From: Callipepla californica brunnescens
Lineage: Eukaryota; Chordata; Aves; Galliformes; Odontophoridae
Length of the DNA stretch: 64,000 bases
Direction: 5' to 3'
Assembly (NCBI GenBank): GCA_023055505.1
Contig: JALIRH010000035.1
Span: 3,218,382 to 3,282,381 of the forward strand
Within the stretch, counting starts at the first letter, position 1. Each line of letters opens with the position of its first letter. The position numbers and the translations under genes are program-made. The notes below the pieces were generated by a model. It had not been told where the DNA came from and searched no databases. It saw nothing but the letters and a program-made list of their open reading frames with translations. Below are positions 35,815 through 48,599 of this stretch, one piece after another.

Positions 35815-36175
35815 CCGCAGCATTTGCAAAGCTGAACTTTCTAAAGCAAGCGCATCTTTGAAATTAGTCCGATATTACTCAAATTCTGATATTGACACCT
35901 TTGGGGTTAATACTCTCTCTGCAATGAACCACACACCTCTTTCTTTCAGGAGAGCTGAAATCCACTCAGACGTGAAGGCAAAAAAGCCAACTGCTACAAG
36001 AAACCAACGATAAAATCAAAAGCAAACTTCGGCCAAGCCGCGAATCAAACTGAAATGAAAAGGAATCACTTTCATGGTGAACAAGACTGACCACAAAGGG
36101 GTTGGGTGCAGTTTAACTGCTGCACTTTACGTATGCATAATTGCTTCAATATGAATTAAGTTCTATCTATCCAAC
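35815..36175. promoter_or_regulatory. Possible conserved noncoding element
   Basis: AT-rich sequence with kept CpGs (GGCCAAGCCGCGAATC near 36032) and a RUNX-type ACCACA at 36090-36095. A strong acceptor-like CACCTCTTTCTTTCAG ends at about 35950. This could be an enhancer or the edge of a noncoding exon. Conservation is not tested. Confidence 0.28.
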
Positions 36176-36623
36176 GCAGACGAGCACGCAGTTCTCTGTA
36201 TCTCTTTGTCTTGTCAGGCTGAGCCCTCCTGAGCAATCACACAGAACACACTGAGGATCTCTGAGCACTCAGATGCATGCAGCATCTGTAAGCAGCAAGG
36301 TGCCTCCCACAATACCTGCAGCACTGGAGCCCACAGCAGAAAGCCCCACACCACCCAACATCACAGTGCATCCTCACATCTGCACTACTTTTGTCCCAAA
36401 GTTTCATCCACAGCCCCTGATGCTGTCACACCGGGGTGGACCCGGACGTGTGCGTTTCACCCCTCATGTTTAATTATCTTCAACACAGCGATATCCACAC
36501 CGCCCTGGAAGGAAATCAATTCTCCCTTTGCTCTGAGCGATAAATGCATGTATTCCATAATCAGCCTGAGAGAACTGGCATAGGGGGATTCGTACATCTG
36601 GGAAGCATATGAGAAGCCTTTTC

Positions 36624-36643
36624 ATATATATATATATATATAT
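36624..36643. repeat. (TA)n microsatellite
   Basis: Ten alternating AT units form a perfect dinucleotide array. Confidence 0.97.
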
Positions 36644-39084
36644 GTAATTACTTTGCACAGCACCTCTCTCAAACTCAGCTTTAGGTATTTTTCCTTCATT
36701 CGCACGCTGGAAAAGTTGACTGATGTTTTCAGTTTATAAGATATTAAATAATAACCACCCGGTTGCATTACTTGAATGCTCTCCATGCCTAGAATCCCCC
36801 ACTACACCTTATACATCTTATCTGCAGCGTTTCCTTGACATCCTCATACTCTGTTTCTGCCATTACCCTGGGATTCAGTTCTCCCAACACGGACGTGAGG
36901 TCGCCTCGGGGGTTATACTGAGCACACAAATACCTTTCTAGGACAGAAAGTGAAGAAGGATATCACATTTAGCTGAAAAATCACCGGGCTCCGGGACCAG
37001 CAAGTAGGCAGGGAGCAACCAGGGGCTGGATTCGGACACGTTTCAGTGCCAAAATGGCTGATTGATACTCCAAGCACAAAAGCACTTTCAGTCGAACATC
37101 ACCTTTTGATGGTGATCACGAGAGTGGAAGGAACACTGAACTCTTATCTTCGGGGTGTCCTTCCATGTTATAAACTACCCAATATTTTTCCATTTTGACT
37201 GAAAATGCAACTCTTGGGTGGAAAAAAACGGGGAAATAAAAACAGGCAACTCTTTTCCAGTGATTTGCTGCAGAATAACACGGGGTGAGCTCCAGTCTGA
37301 GTTAGCGTCTGAATCTGTTACCGGTGAGAGATAAATGAGGCCTCAGGGCAATGTGCTAAATCACAGGGGTGCCTGCTACCACGTCTCAGTTACGCGTTTC
37401 TGCTTCTCCCTCTCTCCGCTGGGTTTACCTAGGAGGCCCAAAAACACTTTTACAGGAGCACGGGGTCTTTGCTGTGCTGGAAATGCCTTTCTTTTCCTCC
37501 CTCCCTCTGTTTTAGGAGAATGGCAACGCTATGAAAAGACCGGATCTTGTTTTACTTTATTGCCATTAGGGGCAAAGGAAAAAAGAGAGAGACCTATAAA
37601 CACAAAAATGCCAGGAAACAAGGAGACTGCATGCTTGAATGCCCAGCCCCGGCTGCCTCCTTCCATGAGTAACAACCCATATGCTGACAGAGGTCATGTG
37701 TGGACATCCGCCACAATGCAGAAAGAGGAGGTGCAAAAAGATTCACTTCATACCAACAGAGCCTTTTGTCTCCCATGGCAGAGCATCCCTCTGCACCTTG
37801 CACGGAGCGTAAACCTTTTTATGCACGTTTCTCATCCCAATTGCCATCTTCTGTTCTGCTTTTCTTCTCCGCAGCAGTAGGTGCTGCAGAAGTGTTTCTG
37901 AGTGATTCACTGCAGAAACGATTTGGGGAAACCAAAGTAAACATTTACAGCCATGTGGCACAGACCCGCTTGGAACCCAAGGTTTATCTCTGAATGCAGG
38001 ACAGACTGCTTGATGCTTCATTAAATTCAGTGCTATCTGTGGTAGTGCAGCACCTGGAAATCTCCAACATTTCAACTGCAGAGCTCGGTGCATTCCTCTT
38101 CCTTCCCAGCTGGCCTCACTGCCCTGACCCGCAGCAGCAACCCCGAGCAGGTATCCTGCAGTAACTGCTCCTCAGCACGAGACCTGCATCTCCCAGGAAG
38201 GCAGCTGCTCAGCTCATGTTTTGATACGGCTCCTTGAAGTCACCTCTCTCTGCCAGAGAACTCAGAGAGTTCAAATCTCAGCACCAACCTCGGTTCTGAG
38301 CTGCAGCTTCAACCAGCCTGCCTGGGCCAGGATTCGGTATCGCCATCGTCACATTGCGGATCCAGGGTTTGCTCCTCTCTGTCCCCAGTTTCAAAGCACT
38401 CCGTGGCTACGGATGTGGAAGCCAAGAAAGGTGGGAGGAGTAATGCATAAAGCAGCACGTGCTCCATCCAGCTCCTTGCACACATCCCCAAGGCACTGCA
38501 CCAAACCACCAACAGTTTTCCATCCACAACTTCTGTAGGGCACTGTCTTTGCCCTATAGAAATCCTGGCCTATTGATGAACTGCATGGGGCAGGGGAGAA
38601 AGACTTCAGCTCCACAGCCAGGTCATGAGAGCAAAAACCACATATTTCAGTAGAATAATGAAAGGGGCCAGGTGCTTAATCTCACACTTTGCAGAGAGTT
38701 TCAAGTGATGTGCTTACACATCCCTTATGTTTCACTATAAAAACATGAACAGGAACCAATAAGTGCGAAATAACAAACGAAAACAAAATAAAATAAGACA
38801 AAGAAAATCCATCACACCACTGTGGTCCAGAATGAGTGTTCAATGCGAAAAAAAAAAAGGTTTTGTCCTTTCACATTCTGCACTGCACATTTATAGATGT
38901 TAAAGCAGCACTGCACAGATCCAAAACGATTCCAGGCCATCGAGGTGAGACTTTTGATCGTATACGTGGATGTCACTGAAAAAGGTTCAGCAGCCCAGCG
39001 AAATTTTAATACATACGCCAGTGTGTGTGTGACCAAAGGGATTACCCTGGAATGGCTCACCTGATTAGTTATACAAATGCCTTT

Positions 39085-39100
39085 CTTTTTTTTTTTTTTT
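39085..39100. repeat. Poly(T) run
   Basis: About 15 T preceded by CTTTC. A simple homopolymer. Confidence 0.9.
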
Positions 39101-42100
39101 GCCTTAATCCAAGACCGTGCAGAATGCCAAACGGGAGAATGGAGCGGGCTGTGTGCTGGAATGTCTGAAGGCTGCAGACTTGGGATTTATATTCCATGTT
39201 GAATTCATTGTTCTCTCTCCTACCCCCGCTGCCCTCTAAAAAATGCTGCAGCCATGACAGAAATAAATTAGCTGGAGGTACAGGTCACACCTTCAAGGGC
39301 AGTAAGCATTCTGGGTAAAATCAATAGAGAAGATGGGAGTCTCTAGCAGCTGAAGCAGAAAGAATGACGCATTGATAGCTTTACATATACTCAAACAAAG
39401 GCACTTCGGAGCAGCCCTCGTCCCTGCTGCCTCGTGAGCACAAAGCCCGTTCTTCCAACCACCTGAACCCCAGCAGCAACACAGAGGCGACTCAGAAAGG
39501 CGCCCGATTTCTTTGGAGAATTTGCATATCGATGCAGAAAATTCTGCTTGTTTGCAGCTCCACCCAGGGAGGAGCTCCCGATGATGAATTCCAACCCAAG
39601 CTGCAGCTCCCACAAACTTCTGCAGAGCTCACAATCTGCACAGAGCTTCGGCTGAAATGGTGCAGCACTGCAGCCTCTCAAGAGGCAGAGGCTGAACCAA
39701 AAAACGAAGTTTGGTGAACACAGAAACGAGTGCAGAGGGCACCACCAGACACCAGTGCTCTGTGTTCTGTTTGCTATTTTCCCCTCTGGTTTTAAAGCAG
39801 TGGATAATTTATTCAGAATCACTGAGATTCATTCAGCACCTTAACGTCAGGCTTTAGTGTTAAGGAATCACAGTTCCTCTGAAATTAAGGTGATCTCAGG
39901 TTTACAAGGGCAGGGGATAGATGAAGCAGAAGCGGTTTTTACTAACAGCCGAGTTAGGTGGGAGCTCTCAGTGAGACACACGACCTCTGCAGACACTTCA
40001 TAGATCCCACAGGGTTCCTACCTGCATTTCCAGGTTCCTAAAAGCTTTAAAGCTTGATCTGAGCTCCTGCAGTGCTTCTAAAAACAGGACTCGGGCTCTG
40101 CAGTCCCTCAGGAGCTGGTGAAATTGCTACCCAGGAGATCCCTCCACCTGCAGACCTACAAACTCTCCTCCTGTTCTGTCCCTCCTGGACTTCTCCAGAG
40201 ACAGCTCTGGCCCAAATGCAGCAGGATCCAAACCCAAACGAGCACGGATTTTGTGCAGAGCCAGCAAGGGAACGCCAAGCAGCACAACCCTCCCCAAGCC
40301 TCCTTGTTTGTTCTTTTTAAAACCCACGCAGCGTTAGCACGTGCGTTGCTCTTTGATCATTAACACTCCCACTTCTGCCTCGGTTGAAATACAGTGAGAT
40401 TTGGAACCATGTTTGTACTTACATTTACGGAGACTGTGACCAATATCATAAATGGAACTGTTTTCATTTCCAACGCCACCTGTAAAAATAAATGAGGGAT
40501 CTGTCATTAATGCCAGCACTGCATTAAATGATTTTCTTTTGCATACAGTCACTGCCCCATCTCACGCATCCAGCTCGTAGCAATGATGTGGCAATACCTG
40601 CAGATACCTCTGTGCACTGGGAAAAATTAAAAACAAGATCAGTGTGTTGAGGAAAAGCACTCCTCAGAAATCAGCTGTGCTTTGCTGCTTCTGCTCCAAA
40701 GGCCTTTGCATCTTCGGATGGTTCCTTGAACCCAGCAGTGCAGACAGAGAAGGGATTGCTTAATTTTGGTCAACACAGAGGAGAAGGAACAACTTGAGCT
40801 CTGAATTCAGGTGCTCTGGGAACACCCTGAGCAGAGCCCTGGTACTGAATCACAGGAAAAGGTGACTGATGGGGAAGGGTGGAGCTGCGAAATCTCCACT
40901 GGTGAAAAGGTTAAAAGCCTTTTTGAAAAGGCCCAGCAGCCCTTCTTGGGAAGCACGGCTTGTGCAGCCTCCACCAGACATCACAGGTGAGGGAGTCGGT
41001 CCTGCTATGGACTTGCCAGGATGCTTCCAGCTGGAGCACGTGGCTCACGCCCTGCAGCCACTGCTCCTGGGGACAAAGAAAGCGGGGAAGGAAGAGCACA
41101 TTCAGCACATTCAGCATCTTCCCAGGAACGACCAAGATCACCACCTCATAACATCAGATACAGCGGCCTCTGATGACTTGCTCTGCTGTTCTGTTGTGGT
41201 TAAAATACTGCCTGTGGTACTTGCTTTTAAGATAGACATCCAAAAACCCCCAGTGCCACTTGCACATACTAACATGCAGCACAAACTCTGTGCTCCGTAT
41301 AAAGAGCTGCAATGCATCCAGTGCAGCTTGAGCTAAAACAAATCATTCCCCATTTGTTTTACGCTTGACTGTGTTTAGTGATAAGTAAAGTCCTGCCCAG
41401 CTCTGGAGAACATTCCAATAATCCCACAAGTACATTATCTGAAGAGATCACATTTAACATCTGCAGGTCAAGAACGGCCCATCAGAGATACACCCACCGG
41501 CGCCTGCAGAGCTGGATGCCAGCTGACTCCCTTCTCCAAGTGCCTTAGCCAGGGTGTTTCAGATGGGTCTTGACATCCTGATACTCAGAATGCCCCAAGC
41601 AAGCCCTGTCTTCAAAAAAGGACATCTCTGTGTCAGCACTGAGACAAAGAAGCTGCCACAAATAACTGCTCTGGAAACCTCAGGCCGCTGTGTTTCTGCT
41701 CTGCACATCCCAGGGCTCGTGCAGACTCCCAGCAGAGGTAACCTGCTGGAACCCAGTGCTGCAGGGTACACCCCATGCCCATCCTGCTTCCCCCGTTCAG
41801 ATCTCACCTCTGCTTTCAGAGGACATGCTTTCCCTGCAAAGAAATGCTCACTGTGGAGGTGATGAAGCCTTGGGAACACTTGGGCCTTTCCAAGAAGTAC
41901 AGAGAGCCCTTCTCTTTGTTTAAAGTACATGAGGATTTAAATTCAATCGGTGAGCAGCTGTGGATTTGCTTTGGGAATACCTGGAAAGATGAAGGATGAA
42001 AACAGAGATGGGGGAGAGGCCGAGTATCTGGCTGGTACCCATTCAGCAGATGCTGCAGTAATGGATCACAGATAGGGGTGTTAAGATACGGGCTCTGTGT

Positions 42101-42671
42101 CCAAAGAGCTTCCTTCCACTTGGAACATCTGCACGCCAACGAATTGCAAAATCTTAACCTTAGGAGGGGAAATGAAATAATCCAAAAACATTTCCTGTCC
42201 CTAATTATGTTTTGCATGCAAAGTGGATCCATGCAAAACTGCTGGATTTGGACACCTGAAAGCAAACAATAGCACAGGGCAGGCCACGTAGCTCACGCCT
42301 GGATAACGGGGCTAATTTGCATTCCCACAGTCACTAAAAGGATCTAAGCTAAAATCTGTGGGCCTGAGAGGTCCCAAAGTGAGAGTCTGAAACCCAAATC
42401 TGGACTGTGCACTTTTGAAGCCTGGGCTTATCGCTTCCCTGCAATGCAAGGTATCCTTTGTGCCAAAAAACATGCAAGGAGCCTTGCAGGGATCCCTCGT
42501 GGTCACCCTCCCTGCTGCACAGCTAAGCAAATGGAGGAGAGAGAGTGTGCTGTGGTCACACAGAGCCCGTGTCCATCTGCAGCACAACCCTTCCTGCCTC
42601 CATAATCCCCTGCAGGTTGCTAAATCAAAGAAGTGAAAAAAGGCAAAGCAATTTTCCCAGCCTTCTCTCAT

Positions 42672-42709
42672 AAAAAAAAAAAAAAAAAAAACCAAAAAAA
42701 ACCCTTCCT
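42672..42709. repeat. Poly(A) tract
   Basis: Twenty A followed by CC and eight A. The sequence upstream is not recognisable as a retroposed transcript. Confidence 0.93.
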
Positions 42710-43763
42710 AGGATCTCAAGGGGATAAGAGTAAGGCAAGATCAGAGAGCTTCAGCTTTGGTCATTTGCAGATTCCTTCTGCTTGGCCTAGCTGCTCCCCA
42801 GCCCTCCGCGTGCACGCAGCAGGTAATCCTGGTGGGAACCAACCCCAAGCCCACAGAACCCAGCTCTCCCCTCAGCCCCTGCACACAGGAGATGCTGAGG
42901 TTTGGGGTTGTTTTTTTTTTCCATCGAGTTTTCAGCTGCGAGTGGTGAGCAGAAAACCCATTCTTGTATTTTGCTCGTGCACTGTGCACGGCCCACCCCA
43001 CCACCAGGAGCACGCACCGGGACTAACCTGTTACTCTTTCTCCTCCTGAGATCCTTTGCAAAGAAAATCAATTTCCCCCTTAAAATAACCAAACAGTGAG
43101 CACGCAGCGTGGAAACACGAGGACTGTGCGTTTGCATATCTGGTTATTTCATCACCTCAAGTTTCCAAAATCCGTAGAATTTAAGCACTGAAGGCTGCGT
43201 GTACTTCTCACACTCAGAAAACAGAACGCTAACTTTTAATAAGCACCATAACCATCACACATTTAACAACAGGAACTGCCAAGTGTTTGCCACCTACTTC
43301 AAACAATCATTAACCACAGACAGTTCCTAATTATTTGAGTCCATTTCACTTCTTACTCTGTGGTCATTTTGTTCCTTGACCGTGTGGCCTGTGCTCAGCA
43401 CAATCTCAGCACAAAGTCGCGACAGAAAAAATTGCTCTTTCCTCTTTCTGAGGTCGTTTCAAGACCTCGGGAGACGCGAGTTCCAAACACGTCTTCACGA
43501 CCAAAGAAGCAGAGAGCACTTAAAAAATTAAAAGCACAACAGCCTGCTGCATTGAAACGTGTTGTTATCAAATAGAAGTGCTTTCTCTCACCCCTCTGCT
43601 AGCAGTTTTGCGATTCATTTTCCATAAAAAGCTGTGAATGTATTAAAGGCATAACATCTCTGCTGAGACTGGAAGTGATCACATGAAGCAGCCACAAGAT
43701 TTGCTTGATAACATACAGAGTTCATTATTCGAGAACGAGTCTCGCTTTCAGCCTTAAAGGAGA

Positions 43764-43782
43764 GGGTGGGGAGGGAAGGGGG
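43764..43782 (+). other. Compact G-quadruplex motif
   Basis: Four G runs (43764-43766, 43768-43771, 43773-43775, 43778-43782) have loops of one, one and two bases. A TTTTAAAG box follows about 8 bp downstream and a CpG-rich patch begins about 200 bp further on. The arrangement is promoter-like, but no transcript start is shown by the sequence. Confidence 0.75.
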
Positions 43783-43979
43783 AGCAGCCTTTTAAAGCAC
43801 ACACATCTGAAGTAAAGGATTGCATTCACAGGAACCACTAGACGAGGGATAAAGAGCAGGAAAAGTAAAGAAAGCACACCTCTGTGCTACCAGCTCCCCA
43901 AAACACGCTCACACGTTTTCACTTAAGCACAGATTTACCTCCTCAGGGCGAGCAGAAAGCTGCCCAACTTTCAGAAAGT

Positions 43980-44275
43980 TCAGCTCTGCTGCGGATGGGA
44001 AGGGGCAGAGAGCAGAAAGCGAAGCGTCAGCCCAAGCCACGGGCGGCTGCAAAAGTTCCTCTGCACCCCCGTGCTGACCTACCGGGCTCTGTTCCACAGG
44101 TAGCAAAGTTTGTCCTCCTCCTCCACCGCCACAGCCGCACACGCACGCGGGCACAGAGCGCACCGAGCATCAAAAGAATATTGTTTCCAATCTTCCCATG
44201 ACTGAGGAGAGCGAGAAAAATGCGGTCCAGCCAGGTACTGCTTCGTCGCGAAAAGTAAATCCGGCATTCTGGAAT
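43980..44275. promoter_or_regulatory. Small CpG-rich patch, possible minor promoter or enhancer
   Basis: CpGs cluster here (for example GCGAAGCG near 44018, ACGGGCGG near 44040, CGCACACGCACGCGGGCACA near 44133, TCGTCGCG near 44243), while flanking DNA is CpG-poor. It is shorter than a classical island. Confidence 0.4.
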
Positions 44276-44299
44276 GAGTTCAAACATAGGGCTTGACAG

Positions 44300-47200
44300 G
44301 CAAAGGAGAAAAGCTTTTTCACTGAGCATGCTTAGTCCTGCACTGCCTGCACACTTAATGAACATTACTTCCTTCCCAGTGGTTACTCCTAGTAGAAATC
44401 CACACCCCCTACTCTTTCAGAAGTCAGGAATGCAGCTGAAACCAAAGTCCAGAAAACAAGCCCGACACCCAGACATGGCCCCACAGATCAATAAACCCAG
44501 GTTGTGACCCGCGGGTCAGTTTGTCAAACAGGACATCGGGGTGAGTTTTTTCTACACTTGGTGTAGTTTGCTTTATGCTTCAGCTAATGCTGCTCGCTCC
44601 CCAGAGAAAATAAAACTGCACCGGCTTTTAAAGGATGATTAAATGCTCCGATAACAGATGGGAATTGTCTTTAAATCTTGTCTTTCCAAACCTGCTTTAA
44701 AAACCAGGAACGAACGAAGTTTCTCAGACTCTGAGATTCCTGAACAAAAAGTGGTCGGGATTTGTCCCAGGTAACCAAAACCAAACCCCACTCCTTCGGG
44801 AGAGCCTCGTCCTGTCCCCTCTGCAATCACTCGCAGTTTGGTCATTACCTTCAGTGGGAATCGCACCGGGGTTTTAGATTACAAATGCTTTCAGGCGAGA
44901 GCTGCGTCTACTCCAGCGACCTGTACAGGACAGACTGGTTTTGGCACTTCAATTTGCAATGTACAATATTGCTGTGTCTGAGTGTTGGAACACCGTGCAG
45001 CAGAAGTCTCCCTCCTCACAAAGCCCGCAAGAGTTGCGGAAGAAAAGCCATTCTACAAAACTGCACGTGTTATTTTTAAAGCTTTTCATTATATTTCAAG
45101 CTTTTCAGCTGCTCGCCCATTTTTTTTTTTTCCCTTCAGGTTACACTTGGCTCTCGTATCTCAGTTCCCACCCACAATAGGACCAGGAGATCTCTCATAA
45201 TGAGGGCCACGCTGGCCCAGAGTGCCATAAAAACACCAAGTGGCATGCGATGAGTTACAATGAAATAACAAGGGCTGCAGCATTGTGAGGGTAAGGAGCA
45301 CTAATCAGAACTTTAGCTGCCATCGTTCCCAAGACCCCTAAGATAACGACTACCACGCTGCATTTTAAAATAGGTTACAGCTTGATTGCGACCTCTGTGA
45401 GCAACTGCAGAGCTCACGTGGCTGCGGGCCCGGGTTTGGAGAGGACAGAGCACGGCAGAAATCAAGTCCCCGGACTCCACATGTCCGAGTCAGACTCCGT
45501 TTGGATCACACAGTTTCACAGTGAACTCTGGGACTGAACTCGCATGGGTGTGTTCAGAACTGTTTGGGTCTGCTGCTCCTACGGGCAACCGAGTTTTAAG
45601 AAACAATAATAATAAAAAGCAGAACTGCCCACACACTCCTCCTTCTCCCTGATTTCCTTCAGGATCGTACAAGGAAAAGTCCCCAAACTGCAGGACAAAA
45701 ACAACCGTGTTGCACTGCCAGTGAGCTTAACTCGAGGTTTTGGAAATCCCCGGAGAAAGAAAGCTTCCTGTAGATGTGCAGAAGCAGCCACGTGAGGCTA
45801 ATCAGCCCCCAGCATGCTAACCAAAAGGCTTTTCCCTTTGGTACACCTCCATCTCACATCCCAAAGCCTTCCTTTGGTCGGGAAAGTCCCTAACAGCACA
45901 ACGTAAACTGTCAGCCCAGTTGGATTTTTACCCCTGGACCATCTTGCAGCCACTCTTCATGGCCGTGTCAGTCAGCTGCACAAGAGCATGAAATCTCTTG
46001 GCTTCATAGAGGCTGAGACATTCGAGGCAGGTGGACGGTGCACCTTACAACCAGAATGACCCCAAAGCTCAGAGGTAACAAACACAGGGGTTAAACACAG
46101 GCTCACTTTGCAAACAGTTGAGGTGTTCTGAGATGAGGATGGCTTCGTGCATTGCTGCTCCTGCTGGGTGCTGGGTGAATGGAGCACCTGCCTGCTCTGC
46201 CCTGGAGCCCAGAAGCTCACACTGAGCTCCCACCGGGAGCAGGAACCAAAGCAATGCACAGAGCACCAACCTTTAGGAGCACACGTGTGCTTCTCCTTCG
46301 TGGCATGACTCCAGGATGGCAAAGGCAGAGTGCTGATAACCTGCTATAGCGATGGTGACACAGAAATTCCACAGCTGCCCACGTCTGAGCCCTCTCCTGG
46401 CACCTCCCAGTGAACCATGGCATGAAGTGCTCCAAGCTGTAACCACACGCTGCCACCGCAGAGCTCTGCCATGCCCACCGAGCACCTCAGTGCTCATTTT
46501 CCTTGTGAGCGTCCCAGCACTGCAGCCCTGGAAGCTAACGGCACGCTGCAAAGCCTCGGTCTGTGAGTCACAGCACAGGGAGCAGACTGCTGATTCCCTT
46601 CATGCCTAATTACCCATAAGCAGTTGGCACGACCGTTTGTTTAGCACAGAGCTGGCCTAGCTCTCAGACGAACCCTGGCTCCAAATGGGAAGCGCTCTAC
46701 CTCCAGTTTTCTTCTCAAAAGAAGAATCATTTAGGGGCATTCAAGTCCGCAGAAGTCTCCTGTTAATTATTTGAAAACTATACGGAGCACCGCATGCCAG
46801 TGGTACAATGTAAGCCAAGACAAGTCCAGCTCTGCATGTTCTGTCCTGCCACAGGATCGAGACTGGTTGCTCTGAGGGAAACTGGGACCAGCTCTGCCTG
46901 CCTTTGGTTTGGATGTCAAACATTACCAGACTGGCTAGCAGTCCAAACTGGACCTCAGCAGGAATGAGGCATTCTGTCTCCTTTTAGACTCAGCAATTAG
47001 GGCCTTTAAAGAGCAAAGAGTTGGGAAGGACTGCAAAGGAGCAGAGAAAGGAGACTTGTGCTGTGCCTAGAAGCCATCAAGTGATCCTAGATGGATCATC
47101 AGCAACTGGAGAACAGCCTCAGCAGCCTGTGAGTCAGGACAAGGACCAGGAAAGGCTTGGATAAGTGAAAAACCTACAGGGAACTGCACAAGCTTTAGAC

Positions 47201-48125
47201 TGCTTGGGTTTTGGGATGATGCCTACATATTTTAACCAGAAAGCTGCGCCCTAAGGCGCAGACCTGAAACAGACTTTGGCATGGCATCAGTCCTTTCCAG
47301 GGTGAACGACAGAGCCCACCAACGCACATCCACCGGGATCCAATAGGGAACTATTGTTGCCACTCCTAATGAGAGCCAAATGGCAGCCCCTCCCAGAGCT
47401 GACAACTCCAGCTGGGGCGGCTTTGCTTCTCTTTTCCCCCTAGGATGCATAAAATGCGTTTTTGCTCTCCTTCCTGACACCAGAAAAGCCTGGATTGCTT
47501 CCCACTGTACTGTGAGAGCTTGAAACTTGGCCATGCTATTTACAGCATCGTCTTTGCCCGGAGGAATTGGAGCCGCATCGTGCTTTTTCCACCATATGCA
47601 GGCAGCAGGCACGGCTGCATGTGCCAGCACCACGACGCGGTGAGCTCAGCTCTACCTGTCAGTGCATCCCCATGGCCACTCCAAGCAGTACACAGAGGGA
47701 AGAACAGGACTTCCCAAGGGATGCTGTATGCTGGCTCTCATCTCCTTTGCTCCCGGTGCTTGGATGCATCTCATGTCGGTGAGAAAGGATAAACTAAAGA
47801 AAGACTGTAAAGGGTGGGGCTCCGTTTCTGGTCCTCTCAACAGTCATGTTGGCTTTTGGCTGTAGAGAAGCTTTTCAAAAGGAGTTACGTGACTCAGAAG
47901 CCTCTGCTCTATTGATTTTCAGGAGGAATTGGGCTGGAACTGCAGCAGTGCTTGCTCTGACTGTGTTTGGAGAAGCAGCCAGGCCCTCCCACTTGTCATT
48001 TCGCTGCCCATGGCTGCGGGCTCTCCGGGGCGCTCTGGATGAGGAGGTACAGCTTGGGGTGAATGGCAGTGCCTGCAGTGACCTCAGCCAGCCACCAGCC
48101 ACCCACCCCACTGCTGTCCTCAGCT
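44300..48125. other. Noncoding DNA, no recognised gene
   Basis: An excellent 3' splice-site-like sequence (T11-CCCTTCAG) ends at 45139 but leads into no recognisable exon. A small hairpin CTGCGCC-ctaa-GGCGCAG lies at 47244-47261. Open frames from 45.9 to 48.1 kb conflict between strands. Confidence 0.45.
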
Positions 48126-48130
48126 GTGTC

Positions 48131-48210
48131 CTGGAGCCAGCCAGAATCAGCTGGAACACGCTGGAACCAGCTGGAAGCAGATGGAAGTGGCTGGAAGCAG
48201 CTGTGTCTGG
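48131..48210 (+). repeat. Decameric minisatellite, about 8 copies
   Basis: Eight consecutive, phase-locked 10-bp units have the consensus CTGGAASCAG, with units diverged at one to four positions. The array lies inside the longest open frame of the window. A 10-bp unit is not a multiple of three, so a translated copy would cycle through all three phases every 30 bp. That argues for a DNA-level tandem duplication rather than a selected peptide repeat. Confidence 0.88.
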
Positions 48211-48599
48211 CACAGGGCAGCCGCAGCTCTCTCCTCGGGCAGACCCCCTCCCCACTGCAGCACTGGGCCTGAGCCCCATGCAAGGCTGTGCACACAGCGA
48301 CCCACAGCCAGAGCATCTCCACCAAAGGAACACGGCACCTCAGCTCTGCCAGCAGCAGCTCCTCACCACCAGGGGGGCACAAATGGCCCCAAAAGAGATG
48401 CTTCAGGGAGAGAGACCCTATCACTGGGCAGCACAGCACAGGGTGCTGCAGGAGGAGCCGCAGGGCTGGAGCCAGCAGGGAGCACACAGCCTCGAAGGGA
48501 TGAACAAGGTGGGTTTGCCCCCCTCTCCTCCTTCGTCAAACCCAAGTAGTGGGCTCAGAGGCAAGAAACAGAGTGAAACTCTGTGATCACGTGCAAAAA

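Larger units (their letters stand above)
36180..43740. other. Noncoding DNA with simple repeats only
   Basis: No exon or RNA gene is recognised. The segment 36950-37330 keeps CpGs and contains AAAATGGCTGATTGAT near 37051, a YY1-like plus PBX/HOX-like arrangement, which is weak enhancer-type evidence. The frame 37335-37880 (181 codons, ATG start) has no recognised family. Confidence 0.45.

Noticed and set aside
37335..37880. 181-codon ATG frame
   Set aside because: No recognised family, shadow frames overlap on the opposite strand, and no convincing splice or promoter context is present.
42500..42610. Possible MIR trace (GGTCACACAGAG near 42551)
   Set aside because: Only one short block matches, without the ordered neighbouring blocks seen at 35077-35215.
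42672..42709. Poly(A) tract as the tail of a processed pseudogene
   Set aside because: The upstream sequence has no recognisable coding remnant and no target-site duplication is visible. The same holds for the A runs at 11096, 13562, 15144, 59945 and 61150.
47244..47261. Small perfect hairpin (7-bp stem, 4-base loop)
   Set aside because: Too short for a microRNA precursor and not followed by a T run; hairpins of this size are frequent by chance.
47846..48586. 246-codon plus-strand ATG frame, the longest in the window
   Set aside because: Composition is dominated by Q, P, A, S and W from GC-rich, stop-poor DNA. Long minus-strand frames overlap it, it runs through a 10-bp minisatellite in shifting phase, and no protein family is recognisable.
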